DNA of 64,000 nt from Pseudomonadota bacterium (GCA_029556915.1 JAKQIT010000050.1:92375-156374), one strand, 5' to 3'; positions 44,169 through 54,280 are shown, numbered from the stretch's first letter. The notes: generated by a model from the sequence alone, not told the origin. Numbers and translations: made by a program.

Positions 44169-44960
44169 ATGTTTGAAACTCTTATGATTTCTTTTAGAGA
44201 AGGTCTAGAGGCTTTTCTAATCATTGCAATCGTACTCGCATATTTAGCCAGAACGGGTGGAGAGAAACTGATTCCATCAGTCCATCGCGCATGTTTTGTA
44301 GCCATCTTAGGGTGTGCAGGCTTGGGATTTGTCTTTGCAAAAATAGGTGCTTTAACGCCATTTTGGGAAGGCACGTTAGCTTTAACTGCAGCAATTCTTG
44401 TCATTAGCTGTACAGTACATATGCTAAAGATGGGGAAGCATATGAAAAGTGAGATCACTGGTGCTATTGACCGTGCAGTTCAAAACCCTAGCGGTGGTGC
44501 GAAACTTGCAATTTTCATGTTTGTATTACTAATGATAGGTCGAGAAGGATTGGAAGCAGCAACCATGATTGCATCATTAGCACAAAGCAACGATAGTCTA
44601 AATCTTATGGCGGGCGCAATTATAGGTATATTAATTGCTGGGTTAGTTGCTTTGGCTTGGAGCAAGTATGGACATCGCATCAATCTTGGGTTGTTTTTTC
44701 AAGTAACTGCAGCGTTCATGGTGATATTTTCCATTCAACTAGTCATATATGCATTTCATGAGTATACCGAATCTATTGAAATTGCGAATTTAGGTATTTT
44801 AGATAATGCTTACTGGCATGCAGCCACTGAAGCTTATGGACCTCAAGGCAGAATAGGCGCATGGATTTCCTACAGTCTTGTACTAGTTCCTTTGGCTTTC
44901 CTTGTATACAGCTTTATTAAAGGTCCGCAGTCTGTAAAAATGCGAACTTCTAATTATTAA
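44169..44960 (+). CDS. FTR1-family iron permease
   Basis: 263 residues with about seven membrane helices. The two REGLE iron-binding motifs of the family are both present: SFREGLEAFLIIAIVLAY (about 9-26) and GREGLEAATMIASL (about 123-136). FTR1/EfeU imports Fe(III) after oxidation of Fe(II), often together with a multicopper oxidase. No EfeO/EfeB genes adjoin it. In this island it may supply iron under copper stress or work with the multicopper oxidase encoded at 57402. Own transcription unit with a possible Fur box. Confidence 0.88.
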   Translation: MFETLMISFREGLEAFLIIAIVLAYLARTGGEKLIPSVHRACFVAILGCAGLGFVFAKIGALTPFWEGTLALTAAILVISCTVHMLKMGKHMKSEITGAIDRAVQNPSGGAKLAIFMFVLLMIGREGLEAATMIASLAQSNDSLNLMAGAIIGILIAGLVALAWSKYGHRINLGLFFQVTAAFMVIFSIQLVIYAFHEYTESIEIANLGILDNAYWHAATEAYGPQGRIGAWISYSLVLVPLAFLVYSFIKGPQSVKMRTSNY

Positions 44961-45001
44961 ATTTCGCCAATTTAGTATCTTAATTATTGTAATCAATCAA
45001 A

Positions 45002-45436
45002 ATGAGATATTATTTGTCAATGCGTCTGATTAATAACAGATTAGTAGCTTTATTTGTCGCCTTTTCTGTAGCGTTTGCCTCGCTATGGGCGATGAGTCCA
45101 GACGCTATTGCCGATGCAATCAAAGAAGATACTACTGCTTATTTCCAACAAGAAGTGCAGAAAGTACATCAAAACCAGAACAAGCATGAGCATCTCTCAC
45201 AAAATCAGCACTGTAACCATGGCTGCCACATGGCATTCCATTTGCTAGGTTTTGCTGAAGAAGGCTCAGCCAGTATTTTTGCATTTAATGAATCACCAGC
45301 CGTATTCTCATACGCTAATCATCTTTTAGAAAACCCACTTCTACAAGGGCCTTATCGCCCCCCCACTCACACTCTCTCTAGTTTAGACCTTAGGATTTTC
45401 CTACTTGGCATCTCGCTAATTAGGGAAATGTACTAA
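45002..45436 (+). CDS. CzcI-like small secreted protein heading the czc operon
   Basis: 144 residues (or 138 from the in-frame ATG at 45020). Signal peptide followed by a His-rich segment (HQNQNKHEHLSQNQHCNHGCHMAFH, in pieces) with CNHGC, and a proline-rich end (GPYRPPTHT). It directly precedes czcCBA, the place of czcI in Cupriavidus. CzcI is thought to influence regulation of the pump. A -10-like TGTAAT ends 9 nt before the ATG and there is no RBS, so the mRNA may be nearly leaderless. Confidence 0.65.
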   Translation: MRYYLSMRLINNRLVALFVAFSVAFASLWAMSPDAIADAIKEDTTAYFQQEVQKVHQNQNKHEHLSQNQHCNHGCHMAFHLLGFAEEGSASIFAFNESPAVFSYANHLLENPLLQGPYRPPTHTLSSLDLRIFLLGISLIREMY

Positions 45437-45456
45437 CAAATGAGAGAGGGTTTACC

Positions 45457-46764
45457 GTGTCAAACACATCATTTTTAGTTAAGCATAGTCGCAGTTCGTG
45501 GCTATTTTTTAGCTTTGTATTTTTTGGATTCATCACAACATCAACTTATAGTTATGCTGAATCACTGACCATGGAGTCAGCATTAGCATTAGCACAACGT
45601 AACAGTCCTGAATTGCGCAAAGCTATAGCTAGCTTAGAAGCGGCTAAAGGAGAGATTGCAGATGCTAATTCACCATTATTTAACAATCCAACAGTCAATT
45701 TAGAAGGTGGCTCACGCAAACTCTACGATCCAACCAATTCAGATTCAAGACGCAGTGAGTGGAACACAGGCTTGGCCCAGACTTTTGAACTGGCTGGTCA
45801 GCAAGGATATAGACGCCAAACTGCCAATTCAAAATTAACAGCACTGCAACAAGAAATTGATGAAGTGCGGCATCGCGTCAACGCTGAGGTCGAGGAACGT
45901 TTTGTGCAGGTGCTCGCATTACAAAAACGTATTGAAACTGAACAGCACACACTGGATTTGACTGAGCGCAATACTGGCTTGATTGGAAAACGTGTAGAAG
46001 CAGGGGAAGATAGCAAGCTTGATGGTAATCTTGCTGTCGTTGAAACTGAGCGAGCCCGTAATCAAATCAACTTACTGCAAGAGCAATTGACACGAGCACT
46101 TACTGCGCTTTCAGCAACACTGCAACTACCAGAACAACAGTTACCAACAGTTATAGGAGAGCTACAACCTCCTACCACAACATATACTTTAGATAATCTG
46201 CTGGCTTCAGTTGCAAATCGGCCAGCACTCAAAGCACTCTCTTGGCGGGAACAATCAGCACGTAGCAATCTGGATCTAGAACGTGCAGTTAGAACACCTG
46301 ACCTAACGGTCAGCTTAAACTACGGCCGCGATGCGGTTGTTGGTGGGCAAGATACTGTGACTACCTTGGGCTTTTCTTTACCGATACCGTTATTTCGTAG
46401 GAATGCAGCTGGTATTGGCCGTGCAACGACTGAATTAAATCAGGTGGAAATCGAAAAGAATACGCTTACTCGTGATGCGAGAGCTTCAGTGATTGCCTCT
46501 TGGCAACGTCGCCTCAGTTTGCAAGATCGGGTGCAAAGACTAACAACAACTGTTTATCCCAAGTTAGAAGAGAATCTAAAACTCTCACAAATTGCGTTTA
46601 AAAATGGCGAGATTGCTTTGCCACAATTGCTCCTGGTGCAGAGACAGGTCATCGATGCACAGCGCGATTTAATTGAAGCGCAGCTTGATTTACGTCTCAC
46701 CCAAATAGAACTCGAATATGTAGCAGGTTGGCCGCTCGCCAATGAGTCAGCCAATCAACACTAA
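45457..46764 (+). CDS. czcC: CzcC-type outer-membrane efflux protein
   Basis: 435 residues from GTG 45457 (RBS GAGAGGG). Signal peptide ending SYA (about 34). TolC-family helical repeats: LTMESALALAQRNSPELRKA near the start, NPTVNLEGGSRKLYDPTNSD, and FKNGEIALPQLLLVQRQVIDAQRDL near the end. Channel of the tripartite CzcCBA pump. 10 nt before the next gene. Operon: czcI-czcC-czcB-czcA-PII-like. Confidence 0.92.
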   Translation: MSNTSFLVKHSRSSWLFFSFVFFGFITTSTYSYAESLTMESALALAQRNSPELRKAIASLEAAKGEIADANSPLFNNPTVNLEGGSRKLYDPTNSDSRRSEWNTGLAQTFELAGQQGYRRQTANSKLTALQQEIDEVRHRVNAEVEERFVQVLALQKRIETEQHTLDLTERNTGLIGKRVEAGEDSKLDGNLAVVETERARNQINLLQEQLTRALTALSATLQLPEQQLPTVIGELQPPTTTYTLDNLLASVANRPALKALSWREQSARSNLDLERAVRTPDLTVSLNYGRDAVVGGQDTVTTLGFSLPIPLFRRNAAGIGRATTELNQVEIEKNTLTRDARASVIASWQRRLSLQDRVQRLTTTVYPKLEENLKLSQIAFKNGEIALPQLLLVQRQVIDAQRDLIEAQLDLRLTQIELEYVAGWPLANESANQH

Positions 46765-46774
46765 GGATAACACC

Positions 46775-47989
46775 ATGCCAATATCATCAAGTATGAAAGA
46801 AATACCCATTAAGAAAATTGCAGTTGCAGTGACATTAAGTCTTTTGCTTAGTAGTTGCGGTGCATCCAAGGCACCTGAGTCAGCCAAAGAAAACACAGAC
46901 AACAGGGAACAACCTGCTAAAGCGATCTCTGCAGAAAATGCAGCAGTGCCTAAGAGTAAAAGTGAAGAAATTCATTTGTCCGCAGAAGAGTTGCAGCAAT
47001 CCAACATCACGGTTAAAAATATTCAGTTAGAGAAGGTGGCTGATCAACTGATACTCAGTGCAAACATAACTGCTAATCAAGACCGTATTGCCTTTGTCGC
47101 ACCGCGTGTTGAGGGTAAATTAATTAAAGTAACAGCTAACCTCGGTGATCAAGTAAAAGCCGGTCAAGCACTTGCAGTCATTGATAGTATCCAGATGGGT
47201 GAAGCGCGTGCTGAATATCGTCATGCCCAAAGTGAATTGAAATTGGCTGAAGCTAATTTCCAACGTACGGATAAATTATACAAAGATGAAGTCGTGCCGC
47301 AACGTCAGTGGCTAGAAGTCAAAAATGCTTATGAACGTGCACAAACTACCGCGCGAGAGAGTGCTGATCATCTGCATATATTAGTCGGTTCTTCTGATAC
47401 AGGTATTTCTACTTTTGTGATTACTGCGCCATTCTCTGGTGTAGTCATTGAAAAAGATGCGGTGATGGGCGAATTAGCAAAACCCGAAGGTAAGCTATTT
47501 ACCATTGCAGATTTAAGTACGGTTTGGATCGAAGCCGATGTGTCGGAGAAGGACTTAGGTAAGCTTACTGTAGGTTCACCTGCAACGGTAACAGTCTCTT
47601 CTTTTCCTGACGAATCATTCAAAGGTAAGGTCAGCTATATATCCAGCATTTTTGACAAAGAAACACGCACTGTCAAAGCACGTATTGAGTTACCTAACCC
47701 TGACAGAAAGCTCCGTATTGATATGTTTGCACGTGCGATGGTTGATTTGACCAGTTCACGTGAAGCGCTGATATTGCCGCAAGAAGCAGTGTTACTCGTC
47801 CAAGGCCAATCGACCGTTTACATACAAACTGAGAATGGCTTTGAAGTCCGCCCTGTGGAGGTGGGAGAGCAATTGAACAAAGGTGTGGTGATAACTTCTG
47901 GGTTGAAATCAGGTGAACAGGTCGTTATCTCAGGCGCATATGCCCTCAAGTCTCGTCAATTAAAATCGCAAATCGGCGATGCGGACTAA
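46775..47989 (+). CDS. czcB: CzcB-type periplasmic adaptor, lipoprotein
   Basis: 404 residues from ATG 46775, preferred over 46742 because AAGGA lies 7 nt upstream. Lipobox LSSC (about residue 27), then a Lys/Glu-rich linker. Membrane-fusion domains follow: VEGKLIKVTANLGDQVKAGQALAVID (lipoyl, in pieces), the alpha-hairpin and FSGVVIEKDAVMGELAKPEG. It lacks the HMBD and CusF parts seen in the cus adaptor, in keeping with divalent metals. Joins CzcA to CzcC. Confidence 0.93.
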   Translation: MPISSSMKEIPIKKIAVAVTLSLLLSSCGASKAPESAKENTDNREQPAKAISAENAAVPKSKSEEIHLSAEELQQSNITVKNIQLEKVADQLILSANITANQDRIAFVAPRVEGKLIKVTANLGDQVKAGQALAVIDSIQMGEARAEYRHAQSELKLAEANFQRTDKLYKDEVVPQRQWLEVKNAYERAQTTARESADHLHILVGSSDTGISTFVITAPFSGVVIEKDAVMGELAKPEGKLFTIADLSTVWIEADVSEKDLGKLTVGSPATVTVSSFPDESFKGKVSYISSIFDKETRTVKARIELPNPDRKLRIDMFARAMVDLTSSREALILPQEAVLLVQGQSTVYIQTENGFEVRPVEVGEQLNKGVVITSGLKSGEQVVISGAYALKSRQLKSQIGDAD

Positions 47990-48001
47990 GGGGATAACAT
48001 C

Positions 48002-51000
48002 ATGCTAAATTCAATCATAGACGCTTCATTGCGTTACAAGTTACTCGTCATTATTTTGTTTGTCGTTGTTGCTGGCTTAGGTATTCGTGCTTGGCATAAA
48101 GTACCCGTAGACGCCTTCCCGGATGTAACTCCCGTGCAAGTCAATATCTATACAGAGTCGCCTGGCTTGGCTTCTGAAGACGTAGAGCAGTTACTTTCAT
48201 TTCCCGTTGAGTCCGCATTAGCTGGTTTGCCCAAGGTACAGGAAATTCGTTCAGTCAGTTTATTTGGATTGTCCTATGTTGCTGTCTATTTTGAAGATAA
48301 TATGGACATCTACTTTGCCAGACGTTTAGTCGCGGAAAGATTACAGGAAGTTGCAGATCGGCTGCCAGCTGGTTATGGTGTTCCTGAAATGGGCCCGAAT
48401 ACTTCGGGCTTAGGTCAAGTATTCTGGTACACAGTAGAGCGTGCTGAAGAAAAGCTAGAAGCCGTAAAAATGAAAGCAGATACAATCAAATCTGCACCGT
48501 CAGACATGGAATTGCGTACCTTGCAAGACTGGTCAATCCGCTTAATTTTACGCACAGCACCAGGCGTGGATGATGTGATGTCGTGGGGTGGTCAAGAACG
48601 TCAATATCAAATAGTGCTCGACCCACAAGCTTTTGCAAAATACGGCCTCACTTTCAAAGAAGTGCTGGAAACGGTGGGTGTAAATAACCGTCAAGTCGGT
48701 GGACAATATGTTGATATTGGGCAAGAGCAATTCTTAGTCCGTGGTTTAGGCTTAGTCAAAAACGAATCAGAACTGGGTCAAATAGTTGTAAAAACCGTCA
48801 ATGGCACCCCCGTTTATTTACGTGATATTGCCAAAATTCAGCAAGGCGGTGCACTTAGAACTGGTGCAGTGACGCGTGATGGTAAAGAAGTCGTACTGGG
48901 TATGGCACTGGCGCGCGTGGGTGAGAATGCTAAGAGTGTTGTGGATGCTGTTAAAGCTAAACTGACTACGGCTAAGCAAGCCTTACCCGAGGGCGCAACT
49001 ATCAGAACGGTCTATGAGCGTACTGACTTAGTGAACAAGGCGATTGATACGGCAATACGCGCATTAATTGAGGGTTCTATATTAGTCGCCATTATTTTGT
49101 TCTTGTTCTTAGGCGAGGTGCGTTCAGCATTAGTTGTTGTCGCGGCTTTACCACTGGCAATGCTAGCAGCATTTATCTGTATGGATCAGGCAGGGCTATC
49201 AGCTAACTTGATGTCACTGGCAGGTTTAGCCATTGGGATCGGCATGATGGTAGATGGCGCTGTGGTGATGGTGGAAAACTCGTTTCGTATTATGGCAGAG
49301 CGGCTTGAGCATGGTGGCAAAGTCAACCGGACTGAAGCTGTCTTAACAGCAGCAAAAGAAGTCGCCAACCCAATGGCGTTCGCTATTCTAATTATTATCG
49401 TTGTGTTCTTACCACTCTTCAGCTTACAAGGTCTGGAAGGTAAGATGTTTAAGCCGATGGCTTTTAGTATCAGTTTTGCGATGGCTGGTTCATTGATTCT
49501 TGCATTAACCCTCATTCCAGTGCTTGCTGCATTATTCCTCAAGCCGAAAGCGGAACGGGATACCTTATTGATGCGTGTCATCAAACGTCGCTACCTACCG
49601 CTTCTAGATTGGGTGCTGGCCCATAAAAAAGCTGTCGGTATCATCTCAGGCGTGTTGCTGGTAGCAAGTCTTGCACTGTTTCCATTTCTCGGTAAAGAGT
49701 TCATGCCACAACTGCAAGAAGGCTCAATCATGTGGCGCGTGACGTCTATTCCCTCGACGTCATTGGATGAATCAATCGCCATTTCCAAACGCATCGAAAA
49801 ATCGCTGAAAGAGTTTCCTGAAGTCAACACTGCGATTGCCATGATTGGCCGTGCAGAAAAAGGGGAAACAGCCGATGTAAATTACATGGAAATTTACACT
49901 GAACTCAAACCTAAAGAAGCGTGGACTCATGGTAGATCGATTGAACAATTAGCAGATAGCATGCGTGAAAAACTGGAGAAAGTTGCACCAAACTCCGTTA
50001 TCGCTTTTACGCAACCAATCCAAATGCGGGTAGAAGAACTCATTTCTGGTGTGCGTGCAACACTGGCCCTGAAAGTCTATGGTGGCGACCTTGCCACTTT
50101 AGATAGGCTGTCCGGCCAACTGAAATCGGTGATTGATAAAGTACCAGGTGCAACCGATGTATCACTTGAAGCGAATATCGGTAAACCACAAATCCGTATC
50201 ACTGTTGATCGAGAGAAACTCGCTCGCTATGGCATGAATGCGGACGATGTATTGCAAGTGGTGCGCTCAGGGATCGGACAGGAACCCATCTCTACTTTGA
50301 TTGATGGTGTGCGTCGTTATGATATTGCTTTCAAGCTGGAAGACAGTTCTAAAGCAAGCCCTGCAGCCATTGGCGCGATTCCTTTACGCACGCCTACCGG
50401 TGGCATAATTCCGCTGGCTGAAGTTGCAAAAGTAGATGTAGCTGAAGGGTATTCCTTCATTCGTCGCGAGCAGCTACAGCGGTATGCAGTGATTCAGCTG
50501 GATGTGAAAGGTCGAGATGTAGATGGTTTTGTAAAAGAAGCTGGAGCCAATATTCGCCAACAAGTGAAATTACCAGCGGGCTACTGGATTGAATGGGGTG
50601 GTGCGTTTGAAAATCAGCAACGTGCATTAACTCGGCTGTCAATCATCGTACCGCTAACGATTTTCTTTATCTTTATTTTGCTTTATACAGCGTTTAATTC
50701 GTTCAAGTATGCGGCAATGATTTTAGCCAATGTGCCATTTGCAGCAGTAGGCGGAATATTGGCGTTATTTATCACTGGGCAATATCTTTCAGTTCCTTCA
50801 GCCATTGGATTTATTGCTGTATTCGGGGTGGCAATGTTGAACGGTATCGTACTGGTCAGTTTCTTCAATGAGTTGCAGGATAAAGGGTTATCGGTAGCTG
50901 AAGCAGTGCGCCAAGGTGCAACGTTACGGCTAAGGCCCGTATTGATGACTGCCAGCGTTGCGATACTAGGTTTAGTACCAATGTTGCTTTCCAGTGGTGT

Positions 51001-51157
51001 AGGTGCAGAAACACAACGACCACTTGCTACCGTGGTAGTTGGCGGCTTGATTACATCGACGTTACTTACTTTGCTGTTGTTACCTGTAGTTTATGAGTGG
51101 GTTGAGACAAGAGCATCGCGCAAAGCCGATCAAACTACACCTGAATTAAATACTTAA
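48002..51157 (+). CDS. czcA: CzcA-type divalent-metal RND efflux pump
   Basis: 1051 residues, inner-membrane proton-driven pump of the heavy-metal RND family for Zn, Cd or Co. 12 membrane helices; the proton-relay segment IGIGMMVDGAVVMVENSFR is present. At the three places where CusA has Met ligands this protein has other residues (EGSIMWRVTSIPS; WTHGRSIEQ; QMRVEELISGV), so monovalent copper is unlikely. A region of about 15 extra residues (EEKLEAVKMKADTIKS, about 152-168) follows the WYTVE segment, as in other CzcA proteins. The exact metal cannot be decided from sequence. Confidence 0.94.
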   Translation: MLNSIIDASLRYKLLVIILFVVVAGLGIRAWHKVPVDAFPDVTPVQVNIYTESPGLASEDVEQLLSFPVESALAGLPKVQEIRSVSLFGLSYVAVYFEDNMDIYFARRLVAERLQEVADRLPAGYGVPEMGPNTSGLGQVFWYTVERAEEKLEAVKMKADTIKSAPSDMELRTLQDWSIRLILRTAPGVDDVMSWGGQERQYQIVLDPQAFAKYGLTFKEVLETVGVNNRQVGGQYVDIGQEQFLVRGLGLVKNESELGQIVVKTVNGTPVYLRDIAKIQQGGALRTGAVTRDGKEVVLGMALARVGENAKSVVDAVKAKLTTAKQALPEGATIRTVYERTDLVNKAIDTAIRALIEGSILVAIILFLFLGEVRSALVVVAALPLAMLAAFICMDQAGLSANLMSLAGLAIGIGMMVDGAVVMVENSFRIMAERLEHGGKVNRTEAVLTAAKEVANPMAFAILIIIVVFLPLFSLQGLEGKMFKPMAFSISFAMAGSLILALTLIPVLAALFLKPKAERDTLLMRVIKRRYLPLLDWVLAHKKAVGIISGVLLVASLALFPFLGKEFMPQLQEGSIMWRVTSIPSTSLDESIAISKRIEKSLKEFPEVNTAIAMIGRAEKGETADVNYMEIYTELKPKEAWTHGRSIEQLADSMREKLEKVAPNSVIAFTQPIQMRVEELISGVRATLALKVYGGDLATLDRLSGQLKSVIDKVPGATDVSLEANIGKPQIRITVDREKLARYGMNADDVLQVVRSGIGQEPISTLIDGVRRYDIAFKLEDSSKASPAAIGAIPLRTPTGGIIPLAEVAKVDVAEGYSFIRREQLQRYAVIQLDVKGRDVDGFVKEAGANIRQQVKLPAGYWIEWGGAFENQQRALTRLSIIVPLTIFFIFILLYTAFNSFKYAAMILANVPFAAVGGILALFITGQYLSVPSAIGFIAVFGVAMLNGIVLVSFFNELQDKGLSVAEAVRQGATLRLRPVLMTASVAILGLVPMLLSSGVGAETQRPLATVVVGGLITSTLLTLLLLPVVYEWVETRASRKADQTTPELNT

Positions 51158-51172
51158 TATAGGGGATGAAAA

Positions 51173-51511
51173 ATGAAAGAAATTAAAGCATTTATCCATG
51201 CTCATCGCGTTTCGGATGTGTTGCAAGCAATAAAGGAAGTAGATAGCAGTGGAATGCAAATTAGCAATTTTGCTGTTTTCCCCGTACAAGCGCTACTTCA
51301 TGACACTGAATTGAAAGAAGCGAGGTATTCGGTAAATTTCGGTGAAACTGTGATTAATGAATTTAAGATCGAAATCTTATGTCATGAAGAAGCCATTGCA
51401 AGCTTGGTAGAAGTCATACAACGCGTTGGCCATACTGGCGATCACGAAAAAGGATGGATCATCGTCACCGATGTATTGTCGGCCATACCTGTTGGCAAAG
51501 TTCACAAATAA
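51173..51511 (+). CDS. PII-like protein linked to the Czc pump
   Basis: 112 residues with the ferredoxin-like PII fold: MKEIKAFIHAHRVSDVLQAI at the start and GWIIVTDVLSAIPVG at the end, which correspond to the beta-strand/T-loop base and the GxIxV-like end of PII. The T-loop region (VFPVQALLHDTELKEARYSV) differs from GlnB and lacks the uridylylation tyrosine context. Such proteins are often encoded right after czcA/cusA-type pumps. A role as metal or nucleotide sensor for the pump is inferred. RBS GGGGATG. Confidence 0.75.
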   Translation: MKEIKAFIHAHRVSDVLQAIKEVDSSGMQISNFAVFPVQALLHDTELKEARYSVNFGETVINEFKIEILCHEEAIASLVEVIQRVGHTGDHEKGWIIVTDVLSAIPVGKVHK

Positions 51512-51520
51512 GGCGCGGGT

Positions 51521-51684
51521 ATGCAAACTGCTCAAAGTGTAATATTTTTTTGCGCTCTATCCTGCCGCTGCAGTAATGGCAGGAGGAGCCATTGCGCTTT
51601 GGCGCACCACAGAGATTGATCAGCGCAGTGCAGCATATTGCTGCTGGAGTCATTTTGCTGTTAACGATTGAAATGTTTATTTAA
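51521..51684 (+). pseudogene. ZIP-family metal permease remnant (frameshifted 5' piece)
   Basis: The reading passes through three frames: MQTAQSVIFF, then ALYPAAAVMAGGAIALWRTTE, then LISAVQHIAAGVILLLTIEM. Joined, this matches the N-terminal two helices of bacterial ZIP transporters (typically LPAAAMVAGGALA... IQHFAAGVVFA). One shift is in a run of seven T residues, the other near 51615. Only about 55 codons of roughly 250 remain. It may have been the last gene of the czc operon. Confidence 0.65.
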
Positions 51685-51709
51685 TGCTATTAATAAAAGG
51701 TACGACATC

Positions 51710-54130
51710 ATGAATGAGGGTCACAAACATACTGCTGCTACACCTGACAAGGCTGACTCTTCTCCCGAGACTATTCCCAATTTACTTACCCTGCGTATTG
51801 AAAAAATGGATTGTCCGACAGAAGAGTCTTTAATACGCCAAAAACTTGAAGGTATGCAAGGGGTTGAAAGTCTTAATTTTAATCTAATCCAACGCAAACT
51901 GACTGTGAGACATCATTTACCCAATCCTGAACCAATTATTGCAGCGGTCGCGACATTGGATATGGAACCTGTTGTCGAGAACGCTCCTAAGCTGCCATCA
52001 GGAAGTTCCCAAGCTGTTTTTATTATCGACAACATGGACTGCCCAACAGAAGAGGCATTAATTCGCAATAAGTTATCTACGATGGAAGGTATTACCGAGT
52101 TAGATTTCAATCTTATGCAACGTAAGCTGACGGTTACACATACTTTAGGAAAGTCTGATGCCATCAAGCAAGCATTAATTGCGATAGACATGCATGCAGT
52201 ACCATTAGTAGCAACAGCAGTACGAGCGCAATCAGATAACGCGCTTCCTCCAAATCCCCAGAAAAAATGGTGGTTATTAGGCTTGGGTGGCATTTCAGCC
52301 ATTTTAGCCGAAGTAATTGTATGGACTGGCGGATCGGAGAAGTCTTGGCCAGTAATAGTATTAGCGCTTTTTGCTATTGCCGTGAGTGGCACTGGCACTT
52401 ATAAAAAAGGCTGGGTTGCTTTAAAAAACCTTAACCTCAATATCAATGCATTGATGTCAATTGCTGTGACGGGCGCAGTATTAATTGGGCAATGGCCAGA
52501 GGCAGCGATGGTGATGGTGCTGTTTACCTTGGCTGAAATGATTGAAGCATTATCGCTGGACCGTGCACGTAATGCTATTCGTGGCTTGATGGAAATGACG
52601 CCTGATAAGGCAAACATTTTACAGGCAGATGGTACGTGGCAAGAAATGGATGCGGCAACCATCAGTATTGGCATGATTGCCCGTGTCGCACCAGGCGAAC
52701 GCATTCCATTAGATGGGGAATTGACTAAAGGGCAATCTGCGGTGAATCAGGCGCCAATTACCGGTGAAAGCATACCGGTCGCCAAAACTATAGGTGACAA
52801 AGTGTTTGCTGGCACCATCAATGAAACTGGCTCTTTTGAATATAGTATCACTGCAGTACAAACCGATTCAACATTGTCTCGCATCATTCGCGCGGTAGAG
52901 GATGCGCAAGGCAGCCGTGCGCCAACACAACGTTTTGTTGATAGCTTTGCCAAAATATATACGCCTATCGTATTCATTGTGGCCTTGGGGATTGCAGTTT
53001 TTCCACCACTTTTGTTTGGATTGGCATGGATGCCATGGATTTATAAGGCGCTGGTGCTATTAGTCATTGCTTGTCCATGTGCATTGGTGGTTTCAACACC
53101 AGTCACAGTGGTGAGTGGTCTCGCAGCTGCTGCAAAAGCTGGGATTTTGATCAAGGGTGGTGTCTATCTAGAAGAGGGTCGTAAACTTAAATCATTAGCA
53201 TTGGATAAAACAGGAACGATTACACAAGGTAAGCCGATTGTAACCGACATAGTATCTTTAAGTGGCGAAGAAAGTCAGGCAATGAGATTAGCGGCTACGT
53301 TAGCTGGTCGCTCAGATCACCCAGTGTCGGCTGCACTCAGTAATCATTTTAAATTGCAATCTAAATTGATCTTAGAAGATGTTACTGACTTTGAAGCTAT
53401 TACTGGACGTGGAGTTAAAGGGCTCATAGGCAATAAATGGTATTTCTTAGGTAACCATCGTTTGGTTGAAGAGTTAGGCATATGCAATGAGGCTACAGAA
53501 GCCGCATTACACAAACTGGAGACCGAAGGTAAAACAGCTGTCATTATAAGTAATGAAACAACACCACTCGCTGTGATTGCAGTGGCTGACACAGTCCGAG
53601 AGTCTAGTCGTCAAGCGATTGTTGAGCTACATGCCTTAGGGATTCGCACCTTAATGCTTACCGGAGATAATGACCTCACAGCGAAAGCCATTGCGAAAAG
53701 CGTTGGGATTGATGATGCCAGAGGTAATTTATTGCCTGAAGATAAGCTATCTGTCATTAATGAAGAGTTAAGCAAATATGGCACGGTAGGAATGGTAGGT
53801 GACGGTATCAACGATGCGCCTGCGCTAGCTAAATCCAGTATTGGTTTTGCAATGGGAGCTGCAGGTACTGATACTGCGTTAGAAACAGCAGATGTCGCTT
53901 TAATGGATGATGATTTACGAAAAATTCCACATTTCATTCGATTAAGTATTAAAGCAGCGGGTATTTTGAAACAAAATATTATCATTGCCTTAAGTATCAA
54001 GGCTGTGTTTTTGGTACTCGCTTTTATGGGCGTTGCGACACTATGGATGGCAGTATTCGCCGATATGGGTGCAAGTTTGATTGTGGTATTTAATGGTTTG
54101 CGATTACTCAAACGTAACCAACTTATTTAG
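51710..54130 (+). CDS. cadA: Zn(II)/Cd(II)/Pb(II)-type P1B ATPase (CadA/ZntA)
   Basis: 806 residues from ATG 51710 (AAAAGG upstream; 51668 lacks an RBS). Two N-terminal HMA domains whose metal loops read MDCPTEESL and MDCPTEEAL instead of GMTCxxC. This Cys/Glu form is found in Zn/Cd pumps. Then come ITGESIPV (actuator region), the transport motif IACPCALVVSTPV, phosphorylation site LDKTGTITQGKP, nucleotide-binding HPVSAAL and [15 protein letters not shown]. Exports divalent soft metals from cytoplasm to periplasm, where the Czc pump can take over. No regulator gene adjoins it. Confidence 0.94.
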   Translation: MNEGHKHTAATPDKADSSPETIPNLLTLRIEKMDCPTEESLIRQKLEGMQGVESLNFNLIQRKLTVRHHLPNPEPIIAAVATLDMEPVVENAPKLPSGSSQAVFIIDNMDCPTEEALIRNKLSTMEGITELDFNLMQRKLTVTHTLGKSDAIKQALIAIDMHAVPLVATAVRAQSDNALPPNPQKKWWLLGLGGISAILAEVIVWTGGSEKSWPVIVLALFAIAVSGTGTYKKGWVALKNLNLNINALMSIAVTGAVLIGQWPEAAMVMVLFTLAEMIEALSLDRARNAIRGLMEMTPDKANILQADGTWQEMDAATISIGMIARVAPGERIPLDGELTKGQSAVNQAPITGESIPVAKTIGDKVFAGTINETGSFEYSITAVQTDSTLSRIIRAVEDAQGSRAPTQRFVDSFAKIYTPIVFIVALGIAVFPPLLFGLAWMPWIYKALVLLVIACPCALVVSTPVTVVSGLAAAAKAGILIKGGVYLEEGRKLKSLALDKTGTITQGKPIVTDIVSLSGEESQAMRLAATLAGRSDHPVSAALSNHFKLQSKLILEDVTDFEAITGRGVKGLIGNKWYFLGNHRLVEELGICNEATEAALHKLETEGKTAVIISNETTPLAVIAVADTVRESSRQAIVELHALGIRTLMLTGDNDLTAKAIAKSVGIDDARGNLLPEDKLSVINEELSKYGTVGMVGDGINDAPALAKSSIGFAMGAAGTDTALETADVALMDDDLRKIPHFIRLSIKAAGILKQNIIIALSIKAVFLVLAFMGVATLWMAVFADMGASLIVVFNGLRLLKRNQLI

Positions 54131-54280
54131 ATATTATCTTTAGCTTTACTAGTATTAAGCGGTGGCTAAAACTCCTTTAGGGAGAGCATCTTGAATGGCT
54201 ATAAAATTACCTTTTTAAAACATTGTTAGATAAATAGTAATGTAGATTGAAATTTACTTTGATTGATATAAACTAGAGTT

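Noticed and set aside
46742-46774. ATG 46742 as start of czcB
   Set aside because: It lies inside czcC without an RBS, and the lipoprotein signal is better placed from ATG 46775.
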